Assembly: GCA_009801085.1 (NCBI GenBank)
Contig: VNWV01000003.1
Location: forward strand, 620,001 to 684,000
Source: Lasiodiplodia sp. COLG20
Taxonomy: Eukaryota > Ascomycota > Dothideomycetes > Botryosphaeriales > Botryosphaeriaceae
Direction: 5' to 3'
DNA length: 64,000 nucleotides
Within the stretch, counting starts at the first letter, position 1; every line of letters starts with the position of its first letter. A program made the translations under genes and the position numbers. Below are positions 11,265 to 24,131 of the stretch, in pieces. The notes beneath the pieces were generated by a model that worked only from the letters and a program-made list of their open reading frames with translations, was not told the DNA's origin and searched no databases.

Positions 11265-13709
11265 ATGGTCAGCCTGACGACTTGGGGCGCCATGCCCCAG
11301 GTGCCGCCGTCGCCCACGCTCACGAACCCCGATATGATCTTGCCCGACCTCAGCGACGGCCAAGACTCAACGCCCTCGCCGCGCCTGCGATCGCAACGCC
11401 CGCCCTCGCCCCCGTCGCATCTGCTGCGCCAGAGCTTCCATCTCGAAAAGGCCCCGCCGAGCCGACGGAGCCGCTCCAATTCGCGCCCTTCGACCGCCAT
11501 GCGCGTGTCGCACCACAGCTCGGTGCATTTCGACGGCTTTGACGGCGACTTTGACGGCGACACCACCCCCAAAGGCCAGGTCCGCCAAGACGACGCCGTC
11601 GCTCAGGACACGCCGCGCACGAATGTGATGCACAACTGGCAGCGCGACATGGAGCGCAAGGCTCAGGAGCACGCCCGCCTTGTCAGCGATGCCGACAGCG
11701 CCAACTACTCGACTAGTCTGGATGGCGCGCACGGCGACAGCGACGGCAGCGGAAGCGCCAGTGACAGCGATGGCCGCTACGGCAGCTTGCCGTACGTGGC
11801 GGGCAGCGACGAGGACACGGACAACGAGCAATGGCTCGAAGGCCAGGAAGAATTGGACCTGGAGGCCATTTCCTCGGCCGCGCTGAGCAAGCGAGCGGAA
11901 ATGATTCTCGCCAATGCCAAGAAGAGGCTTAACGTATGTGTTACGCGGCCGAACGCTTGAGGCGTGTTGCTAACGGCTTTGCAGCTGATGGAAGGCAATC
12001 TCAGAGGCGCTCGGCAATCGCTGCTCCCACCCCAGCGGCCCCCGTCGTACACCTCTTACCACTACTACAAAAGAGCCTCTAGCATCTCGCCCACTCCCAA
12101 GGGGTCGGGTCCCATCTACATCCCCCAGGCCAAGCATGCCTCCTTACATACGCCGCCCATGTCCAGCCATGGCCACACTCGCGTGCACAGCGAAATATCC
12201 GTGTCGTCGCCACCTAATTCATCCTTCTCGCACAGAGGTCAACCTCCTGAGAAGCGGGCCGTTAGTGCGATGGGCCGTTTTAGCGGCCAGTGGTCCCCAC
12301 ACGACTTCAGCCTTGGAAATACCGTCGGAAATCGCTCCAGCGGTTTACGAGGTGTACGAAGCCAAGAAGTCATTAGGCACACATGGGTGTCTTCCGACCA
12401 GCACAATCACCGCTCGCCCTCGTGCTCGTCCAATTATCAGGCTTCACCGACGTTGGAAACGCTCCGGGAAGACGAAGGCTACCACAAATCGGGAGGGGAT
12501 CTGCGACGCTCGGCCTCCACTACGACCGATCTGCGAGCTCAAATGCAAGACCTAAAGGGGAGGATATCGAACCTAAAGGAGCGAGCTCGTGAAGAAGACA
12601 TGAAAAGACGCAGCCTCGGAAACCTTCGAACTCCCAGTCCTTTCAATTTTGCTAGAGATTGGGATCTTAGTGCGGACCATCACGCAGAGCGCGCGTCATC
12701 TTCATCCAGTTCTGAGCGCAATATTAGCGGCATGTACTCCCGTCCGTCCCCCGCAGAAACTCGCAACGGATACTACGAGAGGAATGTTGGATCCCAACAA
12801 AGCCAGGACGACGAGAGGTCAAGCGAATCTGGATCCGACGACACCCGCATCCTGGACGATCATGAGGAAAGCACCGACGACCAATTTGGATATGAAGGTG
12901 ACGATCAAGATGTAGATGGAGAAAGTATCTATGAGGATGCCCCTCAGGTCGTTTCTGAACGTCACGAGGACCGTGCAGACGCCTTCGATTACGAACACTT
13001 CTTCCTCCATAGCGCCATGGGCACTTACACCCGCGAAAACCGCAGCCAAAGTGTCAGTTCTGAGGATTCAGTCGAGACCACTCGGCCAGCGTCGCCTCCC
13101 CCGGAAGTTCCGGCAGTTCCCGCGATACCCGAAAGCGTTCTGTCCCCGCACAGACGCACTCGCAGCCAGGATTCTATTTCAACAATAGCTACCTTCCAAA
13201 CTGCCACTGAGGGAGATGGCTCGGACGCTGAATCGGAAGAAAGCAATGAAGCTCTCGACCAGTTCACAGAGCAGGCTCTTGGCCACCATCTTCCTCCTAA
13301 ATCGAGCAGCCAGAGTCTGCGCTCAGCCTCGAGCAGTAATAGCGGCCAATTGCGTTCGGTTGCGAGCTTTTACAGCCAGAAAACGTCGTCCAGTGGACAA
13401 CGCCAGCTGAGATCTGCAGGAAGCATCTACAGTCCGAACATTCATTCGCCAGGGGACTCGACGCCGGAGATTCTCGACCCCACCTCGAAGATCATTGCCT
13501 CGTTCTTTAGCCCCCAGAAGGAAAGGGGCCAACTTACGCCGCTCAAGCAGAAGGACGAGGACCTGCTGTACGCTCTGACGACCAGCATTCAGCAAGTGTG
13601 TGTTCGACTCCAAAATGCTCAGGACGATGATTACGAAACAAAAATTTGGCGGCGCAGGCTCGACGCGGCTCGGAAGATCCTCGATGGCGTGCCGAACGAA
13701 GATATCTGA
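11265..13709 (+). CDS. Large disordered Ser-rich protein of unknown function
   Basis: Two exons, 11265-11933 and 11985-13709, are joined by a 51-bp phase-0 intron, giving 797 residues. The start ATG at 11265 sits in a strong context (AAGCCATGG). Most of the protein is Ser/Pro/Asp-rich and predicted disordered. One ordered-looking helical stretch spans the splice site: SSAALSKRAEMILANAKKRL followed by LMEGNLRGARQSL. A second lies at the C-terminus (LLYALTTSIQQVCVRLQNAQ). Residues of about 300-345 are strongly acidic. I recall similar helical stretches in conserved, uncharacterised Pezizomycotina proteins, but cannot name a domain. The start region is divergent from the RGS-LOV gene. A long CT-rich segment follows the stop and looks like a 3' UTR. 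Confidence 0.85.
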
Positions 13710-16700
13710 TCTGCACGTTACCAATGCGCAAAATAGCCCTCGATTCCAATATCTGTTGATGAAGCCGACCCCTTTGTTCATCCCAAGCAGGCTTACCTCG
13801 TCGTTCTTTATTCGAGTTTTCTTCGTTTCTCATTCTACACATTCGAATATCCTGCGCCATAGCAGCCCTTTTTTGTCTCTACGTTGCTTTAACTCTTTGA
13901 CATCGGATTACTCCGACCCTTTCTTTTCTGTTCAGCTTCACAACCGAACATCTTTTTTATATATATCTTTTTTGTGGTTTCTCTGTTTCTTTCTATTATT
14001 TCACATACCCCGTTCTTCTCTTTTCGGAACCAGTAGAAAGAAAACGAGACCGGGTTGCGGTTTCCGGCGTATTATTTGAGTAGGTGCTTGGGCGGCCGGT
14101 GGAGCGGTCTGCTTTCCGTGATATCCCAAAGTTTATACCCCAATTATGGATTGTCTGTCAGTGGCAGTTGTGGTTGTTTCTGTTTCTCCTCTTCGACTTT
14201 TTGCTTTGTTACTTTTCTAGATAGCTTTTACGGACGTCGATGTCTAGTTTGCCTGACAATTGAGGACACCTATTCTTGCGTTGAAGCTGTTTTCGTCGAT
14301 ATGGCGATGGTCGTGTGATGCTGATGCAGCTGGTGGTGACACGACCGATGAAGAGTTTTCTCCTTACTTTTTCGCGTTTGTACGACCTGACGTGCCCCGC
14401 ACAATGGGTGGCCATTGTTTTTCTCTCACACACGTGGTTTTGACACACAGCACACTTGTCAGGTCTCAATGCTCCTTTCATCTCAAAGGTGGTCAGATTG
14501 TAAGCCCAATCAGACGTTGAAGCCGGCGGTATGACTCTCCGTCCCCGGATGACGACACCTCACCTTTTGCTAATGGCTGCCCCATGACCGGTCAAGCAAG
14601 CAGAAGGGGACCCAAACGAAACCAGTAGCGCCATTCGCTCACACTCTTCTTCCCCTCAGGTCCCCTTTCCCGGATTCCAAACGGTCGCTGCATCATCATC
14701 GGCGGCCAGACCGTCATACTACGTGCATTTCGCATGCATTTTGCATGGCATGGCATGCAACGCTACGCGGACCGACGACTGCACGTCTTTCCTTGGATCG
14801 TCGCGCCTTACGAAAGCCGAGTTGCTGATCTCTCTCGTCCAGTGGTTGATGCTCGGACGCCAGTTGGTCGGCGCTCGGCTGGCGTTAACGAGGTGCACTT
14901 CAAAACACCAACACATACATACATGCGTACATGTGGGATTCGGTGGCGGTAAGCAAGCAAGTAGAAGCAAAGCAAAGCAGGCAGGAAGGCAGGCACGCCT
15001 ACCCGTTAGTTGCATACGATTCGTTGCAATTCATGTTTTCTAGTGCACGCGCGCGCTTTGCACGGTAGGTTGTCGGTTTGCTACTGCTGCAACGGTAGCA
15101 GCAGGATTCAATGGCCTAGATTTTTTTTTGGTGCCCGGCGGGACAAATGGCTGACTTGTTATTGCGTCATTCGCAGGGTGTCTGGCTGCTGGAGACGACA
15201 GGCGGCTGCTGATGGTGCATACGGAACAGGAAAGAGAGCGAGTGCTGGTAGGCCATCTTGCCGGTCAAGCAGTCCGTCTGACTGATTTTTCTTTTAATTT
15301 CTTTTTTTCGGCTGCCCCCACTTGTTCGCATCGTTGGGACACCTTCGTCATCATCATTTTTAATTAAGTAAACCTTTCTCTTGGGGACGTCGGGAAGACG
15401 CGCGTGCTTTGCCGGTGCGAGTGAGAGCGGCGAGCGTGCCGCGCCGCGACGCGCCGCGCCGAAACCCCAACCCTGGTAGTAGGGTGAGACGGAGGAAAAA
15501 AAAAAAAAAAAGAAAACCACGCATGTAGGTATGTGTTTTTCACCGCTTCACCGCCCGCCGGCGGGGTGGAGAATAGTAGCAGCAAACACGAGGCGCCGGG
15601 ACGGAGCGGGCTCGGAAGGGAGGGGGAATGAGGAATGCAATAAATGTGTGAGAGAAAACTCAATGCATTGCCCAGCTTTCATAGAATGATTGCGAAATGA
15701 AATGTAGTCATGAGCCTTTTTCTATTTGATTGGCAAAAGCGACGATGGCAAACGTTGCGAATGCAGCGTGATGTGAGCCGGGAAAATGTCAGCCTCAGCC
15801 GGTCAGCGCGCCCTGCAGCGCGGCGAGCTGATGGCTTGCTGAGTGGTGGGGCAGAGAGGGCGCTCGGGGCGGCAGGGCAGGGTTGGCCTGGATGGGGGAT
15901 CAGTCGCTTCGGCTGCGGATCTCGTGCGTGCGCAGCAACGGGTTGGGCGGGAAGAGCAGGCTTGAAAGATGCGGTGAGGAAAGATGGCGCAGACGCGATC
16001 GTGGCAGAACAACGGGCGAGTCGGGTGGGCGTGGGGCCTTACAGCGCGAATCGACCAACTGGGACCGTCGCGTGGGCGGTCGACAAGTCGGAGGCTTTTC
16101 AGGGTGCCAGAGCCGCTGCGAGCCCTCGTGCTGTGAGCGGTCGGATGCCGCCCTGCAGCATGTGTGGCATGCGCTTGCATGAGATGGCGGCACGCATTTT
16201 GCAGCGAGCAGCAGAGCACTGCGTCTGTTCGAGGCCTGGATGGAGAGTGACCCGGCGAGGCCGGTAGTTGATTGTCAACTAGCGGCCGCTTTGGGTAGCA
16301 GCAGGTGCACCGGCAGAAGCTGGCGATTACGCAGGAAAGCTGCACATCTTTACCCAGCTAAACACGTCAGGTCCTTGCCCGTAGGAGCGTGCAGGTGTGA
16401 TGCGGCTGCTGCTGTCTCTTTTCCCACCGCGTGCCCAGTCATTTATCGATACATGCCCGCTTGTCCCTCTTCAGCGCTCTTGCTCGAGCATTTCCCCAAC
16501 CCGTCCCCAGCGGCCAGCCGTTCTCCCTCCCCTCGGTTTGCCGGGGAATAGAGCGCCTTCACACCCACCTGCACGTTCGACGGCGTTGGAGCACGGGGCA
16601 CGCCGCCTATCGCGGAAGATTGGCCGGGAGAAGCAGCTCATCACAGCGCAGTGGCTGGGATTGACCGGCTCAGCGCCGCGCTTCGGCAACTCGTTGGCCG

Positions 16701-17325
16701 GCAACCTTGTGACCCGCCAGTCCAACCACCACCCTCGCCGCTCCCTTCACAGAAAAGAAAGGGATTGTTTTGCGTAACCTTTTCGCCGCACGCCTCGTCT
16801 GTGCCGAAGTAAGCAGCCTCCATCCAACAAGCAGAAGGGGAAAAAAGCTGAGGCGCTCCACAAAACGCCCTGCCGACACATTTCGTCTCTTGTCTGGGTC
16901 GCCCCACGAATTTCAGCTTACCTTGGATTTTTTTGTCCCTCCTACCGGGTGGCTGTTTATTTTTTTCTATCCTTCTGCCTAACTTATCTCCTTGCGCACC
17001 TTGCATACCTCGGAGTAGCCGCCCGGCGCGTCGCGCATACCAAAGGTTAATTAATCCCGCGTTGCGGTCAGAGCGCCTCTGACGAGCAGATCTACGCCTT
17101 GAGATACTTCTTACCGCGACGCCCGCGGGAGCGTGGAAGTTCCACATCTCCGGCGGTTGCACATAGCTTGCGGGTCTCACCCTCGCCCACACACGCACGC
17201 ACATTCTCACACCATTCTCCGCGCCGACCAAACCCTGAACGGGACTTTTTCCTTGGCTCAGATGTACCCCGACGGTCTGACGTCGACCCAACAGTGCGTC
17301 TCGAAACCTTCAATCCTAGCAGAAC
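13710..17325. other. Long non-coding interval with simple repeats
   Basis: About 3.6 kb lies between two plus-strand genes. The first few hundred bases are pyrimidine-rich and probably 3' UTR. Simple-sequence patches follow: an AAGC/GGCA-type tract at about 14951-14998, a GCAT-rich patch at about 14722-14760, and an A-run near 15497. A very GC-rich patch lies at about 15425-15470. The last part probably holds the promoter and 5' UTR of the WG/Lys protein. Open frames up to 216 codons occur on both strands (for example 16641-17291 minus), but they are Arg-rich, mutually overlapping and without domains. Confidence 0.55.
14951..14998. repeat. Degenerate AAGC/GGCA simple repeat
   Basis: The sequence runs through AAGCAAGCAAG, AAGCAAAGCAAAGC and AGGCAGGAAGGCAGGC, a degenerate tetranucleotide-type tract in non-coding DNA. 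Confidence 0.7.
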
Positions 17326-20300
17326 ATGGCTACTGCCGCCGTAGTCTTACCCGCCGCGGCGGCGCCGCCGCCCCTTCTCTCGCTCCTTGACGGCCTACCG
17401 CCGAGGAGACGAGAGCTGCAGCAATCGCGCCGCCGACGGAGGCCGGCGCAGGCAGATACGCAGCAGCGCGCGGACAGGAATCTCTTCTCCGAAGCACTGC
17501 TGCGATGGCGCGTCGGCCAAGCGCTCAGCTCGGCGCGATTCCTCGCCGCCGCGCTCGCGCGCGAGCAGCAGCAGGACTCAGCGACAGCAGCATGTCGAGC
17601 GGATGAGCGGAGCCCCTTGGCAGCAGGTTCTCCGCGCAACGACGAGCAGCCTTCTCCTCCAGCCTACGAGGACACGCTCGACGACGCGCCGCCCGACTAC
17701 ACCTCGACCGACGCGCTGGCCACCGCCGCACAGACCGCCGCCCCTCCACCGCTCCCGCCGTACGGACCCCCGAGCGGTCCCCCGTCTTCGCACCCCCTGC
17801 TGCCGTTGTCGATCGAGTTGCTCGAGAAGGAAGCGCGGGTCGACTTGTCCAAGGTGGACAATGTGCGCGAACATAAGAAAAAGAACAACAAGAAGAAGCA
17901 GCCAGCGCAGAAGATGGCATCCTGGGCGCAAAGCGACGACGAGGACAAGAAGAAGGACGACGGCGGCGGGGACAACGGCGGAGACGGGAACGAGGGCGGT
18001 GGTGATAACGGCGGCGGCGGCGGAGATGCTGGAGGTGGAGGGGGTGGAGGCGATGATAATGGCGACAATGGGGACGATGGAGACGATTGGAACGAGGCTG
18101 GCGGCAAGAAGAACAAGAAGAAGAAGAAGGGCAAGAAAGCTGAGGAGGAAGAGGAAGAGGAGAAGAAGGCTGAAGAAGAAGAAGAGGAACAAGAGGCCGC
18201 TGCAGCACATACTTCTACTGGCTCCCCCTGGGATCTTCTGGCAACAGAGCCTGGAGAAGACGATGCCCCCGACGCGAATCCAGACGATGAATGGGGAGGC
18301 TTCACGCCCGCGACCTCGTCGAAGAAGAAGAAAAAGAAGGGCAAGGTAAGTCAGTTCTACAATTGAACCCCTCTTCCTGTCACGGCGCCACTCCCGGCGC
18401 TATTTGACGTGGGTTTTGTCCGGGGAAAATCAGGGGAGGCGGTTTCGCGCTAAGATAGCTTACCAAATTGTGGCAACAGGACGCTGACTCTGTCCCTCCC
18501 CCACCTCCTCCCGCCCCCGCTGCTCCTGACAATGCTGCCAACGGCATGAACTTCGACAGCGTCGACCTGGGCGACGGCTCGGACGCCCCGAAGATCGACC
18601 TCAGCTTTGGCGGTGCGGAATCCAAGGCCGGTACCGGCTTTGGAGGAGGCACAGGCTTCAGCTGGGGTGCGACTAGTTGGGGCTTCTCGGCTGCGGATAA
18701 GAAAGATGACGCCGCTGCGAATGAGGCTGCCGACGCCAACAATGCCTGGAACTTTGGAGGAGGTTCGAAGAAGCCCGATGCTGGGTTCAACTTCGGCTTC
18801 AGCCCTGCAGCAGAGGCGCAAAAGGAGGGAGATGACTGGGGCTGGGGCACGGCCTCGTCCAAGAAAGACAAGAAAAAGAAGAAGGGGGGTTTCGATCTTC
18901 TTGACGAGCCACAGCCACCGCCACCGCCGCCTGAACCCGAACCTCCGGCTGCTGCAGAGGCTGCAGCCGAAGATGAGTGGGGTGGTTGGGGGACCAAGAA
19001 GGATAAGAAGAAGAAAAAGGGCAAAGGTGACCCTGAGCCTGAGCCTGAACCGGAGCCCGTCATCGTTGTCCCCGAACCAGAACCAGTACCCGAGCCGGCA
19101 GCCCCTGCTGAAGCCGCGGCGGAGGACGAATGGGGCGGATGGGGAGCAGTTTCTTCGAAGAAGGACAAGAAAAAGAAGAAGAAGAATGCGGAACCCGAGC
19201 CGGAGCCCGAACCCATGCCACCACCACCTCCGCCTCCGCCCCCTGAGCCCGAACCTGCTGCCGAAGATGACTGGAGTGGGTGGGGAACCGCCAGTTCGAA
19301 GAAGGACAAGAAAAAGAAGAAGAAGGGCGAGCCCGACCCACCTCCGGATGAGCCCGCTGTTGTCATCGTTCCTGACGATGATATCGCAGCGCCTACTGCC
19401 GCGGTTGAGGTAGCAGTCGAAGACGAGTGGGGCGCTTGGGGGACCAAGAAGGACAAGAAGAAGAAGAAAGGGGCTGCGGCTGGTGATGATCTCCCATCAC
19501 CACCGCCTCCGCCGCCGGTGGTTATTGTTCCCGAGCCCGTACAAGAGGATAATGATTGGAGCTTTTCCTGGGGAAACAGCGCAAAGGATAAGAAAAAGAA
19601 AAAGAAAGGTCTGTTGGCAGAAAGCGAACCTCCCCCTCCTCCGCCCGAGCCCGAGCCACCTGTTATCGAAGCCAAAGTCCAGAAGCCCGACGCTGTTGAT
19701 GAGCCGAAGGCCGATGGCGACGATGGCTGGGGCTGGGGCGTCGGAAAGAAAGACAAGCCGAAGAAGGAGTCGCAGAACGATCCAGTGGAGGTTGTTGGCG
19801 ACGATCCAACAGCCAACATCCAGCAGCCTGACGGCATCGTCGAGGGCGGCGCTGCAGAGACCGAGGGGTGGAGTAGTTTCAGTTGGGGCACGGGCAAGAA
19901 GGAAAAGAAAAAGAAGAAGGGCGCTGCGCCGCTCGACTTCCCACCAGCGCCTACGCCTCCAGAGGAGGCTATGCCCGCCCTGATCGAACCCCCGCCTCCT
20001 CCGCCTCCTCCTGCGCCCCTCGCGATCGAGGCGCCGCCTGCGGACGATGGTTCCGCATGGGCTGCTGTGACCACGGGCAAGAAAGGCAAAAAGGGAAAGA
20101 AGAGTAAGCTAACTGAACAAGGCACCGCGCAATCGCCGCCTCCTGTAGAAGTCATCAATGTCGACGCCGAAGGCCACCCCGACGATATCGTCGAGATCAT
20201 CGACGAAGGCGCACCGCCCGAGCCCGCATTCGAACCAGAACCTGAAGTCGTCCCCGAGCCTGAGCCTGAACCCATCGTCGTCGTCGAAGAGCCGCCCCCA

Positions 20301-23300
20301 CCGCCGCCGCCCGCGCCCGAACCGGAAAAGAAAGAGAAGAAGGAGAGCAAGAGCTCTTCGGGATGGGGAGGTCTTTTCGGCTCAAGCTCCACTGACAAGA
20401 AGAAGACTAAGAAAGAGCTGGAGAAAGAGAAGAAAGAGAAGGAAAAGCAGGAGAAGAAGGAGGCCAAGGAGGCTAAAGAGCGCGAGGAAAGGGAGCGACT
20501 TGAGAAGGAAGAAGCAGAGCTCGCTGCAATGGAGGCGGAGGAGCTCGCAGCAGCAGAGGCAGAGGCAGAGGCAGAGGCAGCAAGAGCTGCGGAAGAGGCC
20601 GAAGCTGCTGCAAAAGCTGCGCAAGAGGCTGAAGCTGCTGCAAAAGCTGCAGAATTCGATCCAAATGAGATTGTCGAAATCGTGGACGAGGGGCCGCCGC
20701 CTAAGAAGGACAAGAAGAAAAAGAAGAAAGGCAAGGCTGTCGAAGAAGAGTCCCCTCCACCACCTCCACCACCTCCTCCTGCGCCTGAAGAACCCGCCCC
20801 AGAGCCTGAACCTGAACCTGTGCCTGAGGTTGCGCCTGAGCCGGTCGTTGTTCCCGACCCCACGCCTGCCCCAGCGAGCACGTGGGGTGGCTTTTGGGGT
20901 GTCTCACTCAGAAAAACCAAAAGCCCGGTCGCAAAGGACCTCGTGGCACACGACGCTATTCCGCATGAGGAAACGGCAGCTGACCCCGCGGTTGTCGAGG
21001 CTGAAGTGCCACCACCACCGCGTGAGCCTTCGCCTCCGCCCTCTGGAAAATTAAAAAAGACGAAGAAGGGCGGAAAACTTCAAGATCGCCTCAAGGCGTT
21101 CGAAGCCTTTGAGGAGCCGCCACCTCCGCCCCCCGCGCCTGAGTTTCCCGCGGAGCCCGAGCCAGTCGTCGTCGTCGACGTGCCCGAACACGAACCGCTG
21201 CCTGCTGACGCGCCGCCTGCGGAAGAGGTCGCGCCACCACCGCCGCCACCGGTCGAAATCGTGGAACCTCCGCCGCTCTCGTCGCATAAAAAGTCGTCCA
21301 AGGACAAGAAGGCAGACAAGAAATCCTCGAAGTCGAAGAAGAGCAGCAGTAAAGAAAAGGAACCTGAGCCTGCGCCTGCACCTATTCCTGAGCCTGTCGT
21401 CGTTCCGGAGCCTGACCCGATCGTCGACGTTCCCGACGTCCACTCTCCGGTGCCCGGCAGCTTCCCTGAAGACGAGCCGCTGTTCGAGATTGTTTCTCCA
21501 CCACCGCCTCCGCCTCCACCACCGGCGCCTATTGAACCCGAGTTTGTGCCTGCTGAAGTCGAGCCTCCCTTTGTTGTACCAGCGCCTGCGCCGCCGACCG
21601 ACAAGAAGAGCAAAAAGGACAAGGACAAGAAGAAGAGCAAGAGCAAGAGTAGTTCGTCAAGCCGGAGTCTTTTTGGGGAGGTCCCCATGGATATGCCACC
21701 GCCGCCGCCGATGCCTGACCTTATCGTCATGCCCGATGCGCCTCCGATGCCTGAGCCTCTTGCTATGCCCGAGCCGCCTCCAATGCCTGAGCCTCCTTTT
21801 ATGCCCGAGCCACCTCTCGTTGATGTCGTACCCGATGATGCGCTACCATTGGAAGAGCCCATGAAGCCTCCGACTCCTCCGCCTGAGCCGCGGAAAGAGC
21901 GCCCGAGAGTCGTGCGCGACAAGAACGCTGCGACCTCTTGGGGTTTCTGGGGTGTGTCGCCGCAGAGCAAAGACACGCGCAAGAAGACGCGCGACGATAC
22001 TGCAAAGGAGAGACCTGGGCTCGTGCGGTCCAAGTCTGAACGACACTCATCGCGGCGTGATCGGGAGAAAGACAAGGAGCGTGACGAAGGCAAGGACTCG
22101 AAGTCATCTGGTTCGGGCGAGCACACTTCAAAGACACCTTCTTCGAGACCGCGGCACCAGCGCGGCTCGAGCTTTGGTGGACTATTTGGCATGGCTATGG
22201 CTCCTCCGCCTTCAAGGTCAAAGTCGATGCGCGAATCCAGGACATCCAAGTCACGCTCGCGTCACCCTTCAGTCGAAAGGGACGGCGGATTGATGTCACC
22301 ACCGCCTGAGGACGACGCAGTCAGATTCTCGTCGAAGGCTGCGAAGATGATGGGCGTGGATATGGAGCGGGGGCGGGACAGAACCACTCGACGTCACACC
22401 ACAAGGGAGCACCGCAAAACAAGAGGAGCGCCCGACCCTTACGCAATCGAAGACGATGATATGGTCATGGTCAACGGAGAGGATGCCCCTGCGCCAGGCT
22501 CAGACCCGTCAAGGCGGCGCAAGCACAAGGAGCGTAGCGTTGACCCTGCAATGGATGAAGATCCGGTCATCGTGGACGCTGCCGCCGCCATCCCTGACGA
22601 AGTGCCCGAGGTTGTGACTGGCCCCGACGACATGGCGTTTGTCGAGAAGCCTAGACGCTCAGGACCCCGCCGCGAGAGACGCGAGCACCCAGAAAGCCCA
22701 CCGAAGAAGACCGGGCTTATGGGCATGCTCGGGCTCGGCTCGAAGAAGAAAGAGATCGTCTCCGACTACGAAGAACGCCGCCACCGCAGCACTCGCACTG
22801 GCGACGAGGAGCGTAGGCGTAAGCGGTCTTCCGCGCGCAATGCGGACGAGGATTACGCGAAGCGTCTGCGTCGGGAAGGCCGCAAGATTCGCTCACGTCA
22901 TCCCTCGGATGACGGTGCTCCGGAGCCACCTGCTGATGTGATCGTCGATGGCGCCATGCCTCCAATGATGGACGGCGCTGGCCCTGTCGACGTCGATGCG
23001 GAGCGTGAGGCTAGGAGAGCGGAGAGGCGTGCGAAGCGCGCGGAGCGCGAGGCCCGCGAGATCGAAGAGGAGGAGGCCAAGGCGGCGCGCCGTCGCGAAC
23101 GCAAGCGCGCTGGAGACAAACAAGAGGAGCGCAAGCTCCGCGAGCGCGAGGCCAAGGCCAACCGGCTGCGGGAGGAGCAGGAGCGCGAAGAGAGGCGGAA
23201 TGAGGAGAAGCGTCAACGCCGTGCCGAGAGGGAGGCGCGCAAGGCTGCGGAGCGCGCCGAGATGGAGCAGGACCTCGAGGCCAAGGAGGCCGAGCGTGCT

Positions 23301-24131
23301 GAACGTCGTGCCCGCCGCCGCGAGCGTGGTGGTGATGTCGAGCAGCCGCCGTCTCGCCATCATAGCTCCCATCGGCCAACCATCCCGGGCGAGCGCCGTC
23401 GCTCTCACAGGACCTCTGCCGTCCCCGCCGCGGGTGAGGATGATTCAGAGCGTCGCCGTCGACACGAAGAGCGCAGAGCTCGCCGCGCAGCTGAGGGTGG
23501 TCGCACGCCTGGCAAGTCTTCACGGTCTCGCGGCGACCATCATCAGCAGACGCCGCCTGTCGTCGACCACCATTTCGACGCACATTACTACGACTTCGAC
23601 CCTGCCGCCGCTGCCGGCGCCATGCCACCCCAGCCACCACCACCACCTGCCGCTGACTACCCGTCGCATTCGAACCACGGCAGCGACAAGACGCGTTCCT
23701 GGGTCGACCAGATCGCCGCCGACCCGCCGGACCTGCCGCCCGTCGCAGCCACCATCCTCGACCCCCCGCCGCCCATGGACCCGGCTGCTGCCGCGGCTGC
23801 CGCGTTCGACCCGCTTGAGGAAGAGGCGCGGCGGGAGCGCAGGAGCAGGGCGAAGCGGGACTCGAAGATGATGGACGATGACGGTGGTGAGAGGAGGAGG
23901 AGGCGGAGGAAGGAGGGTGAAGGTGGGATAAGGAGTAGTGATGGGAGCGGGGATGGGGGGAGGAGTAGGCGCAGGACGACGACGACGAAGGAGCCGGCGG
24001 CGTTGTTCGGGGAGGACCCGATGATGGCTGCCGGGGGTGGGATGAGGACGTGGGATGGGCGGCCGGTGGAGAGGCCGAAACAGGAGAGGAGGGGGAGTAG
24101 TTGGTTGAAGAATTTGAAGACGGTGTTTTGA
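17326..24131 (+). CDS. Giant Trp-Gly/poly-Lys repeat protein of unknown function
   Basis: Exon 1 is 17326-18345 and exon 2 is 18480-24131, joined by a 134-bp phase-0 intron, giving 2223 residues. The first about 180 residues are Ala/Pro/Arg-rich. From about residue 320 to 1500 a motif recurs at least 13 times: acidic residues, a Trp/Gly core, then a lysine run, such as EDEWGGWGTKKDKKKKKG. Approximate positions are 320, 455, 501, 553, 600, 652, 695, 751, 799, 862, 965, 1140 and 1492. Copies decay towards the C-terminus (TSWGFWGVSP). Linkers are Pro/Glu-rich. Two charged segments resemble coiled coils or single alpha-helices: about 979-1065 (Lys/Glu/Ala) and about 1846-1957 (Arg/Glu). A phrase EIVEIVDEG occurs near 1075, with a close variant (DIVEIIDEG) near 910. 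No enzymatic domain is visible. Similar Lys/Trp-Gly repeats exist in uncharacterised fungal proteins (memory, not verified). A scaffold role is plausible but unproven. Confidence 0.87.
18285..20106 (+). repeat. Degenerate WG-(K)n coding repeats
   Basis: Ten of the motif copies are packed into this part of the giant protein, spaced about 45-65 codons apart after the first interval of about 135. At the DNA level each copy pairs a TGGGG/TGGGGC core with an AAGAAGGACAAGAAAAAGAAG-like run. The DNA similarity suggests expansion by tandem duplication followed by divergence. Confidence 0.75.

Noticed and set aside
15803..16345. A 180-codon minus-strand frame in the 14-17 kb interval
   Set aside because: Arg/Cys/Pro-rich translation without any motif, and several competing frames in the same GC-rich stretch.
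16641..17291. A 216-codon minus-strand frame upstream of the WG/Lys protein
   Set aside because: Composition is Arg/Gly-rich with no domain, it overlaps frames on the other strand, and it lies where the promoter and 5' UTR of the next gene should be.
18380..20920. An 846-codon minus-strand frame opposite the WG/Lys protein
   Set aside because: It is the mirror of a Glu/Lys/Pro-rich repeat gene, producing Ser/Gly/Phe runs. The plus-strand frame has the splice site and meaningful motif periodicity.
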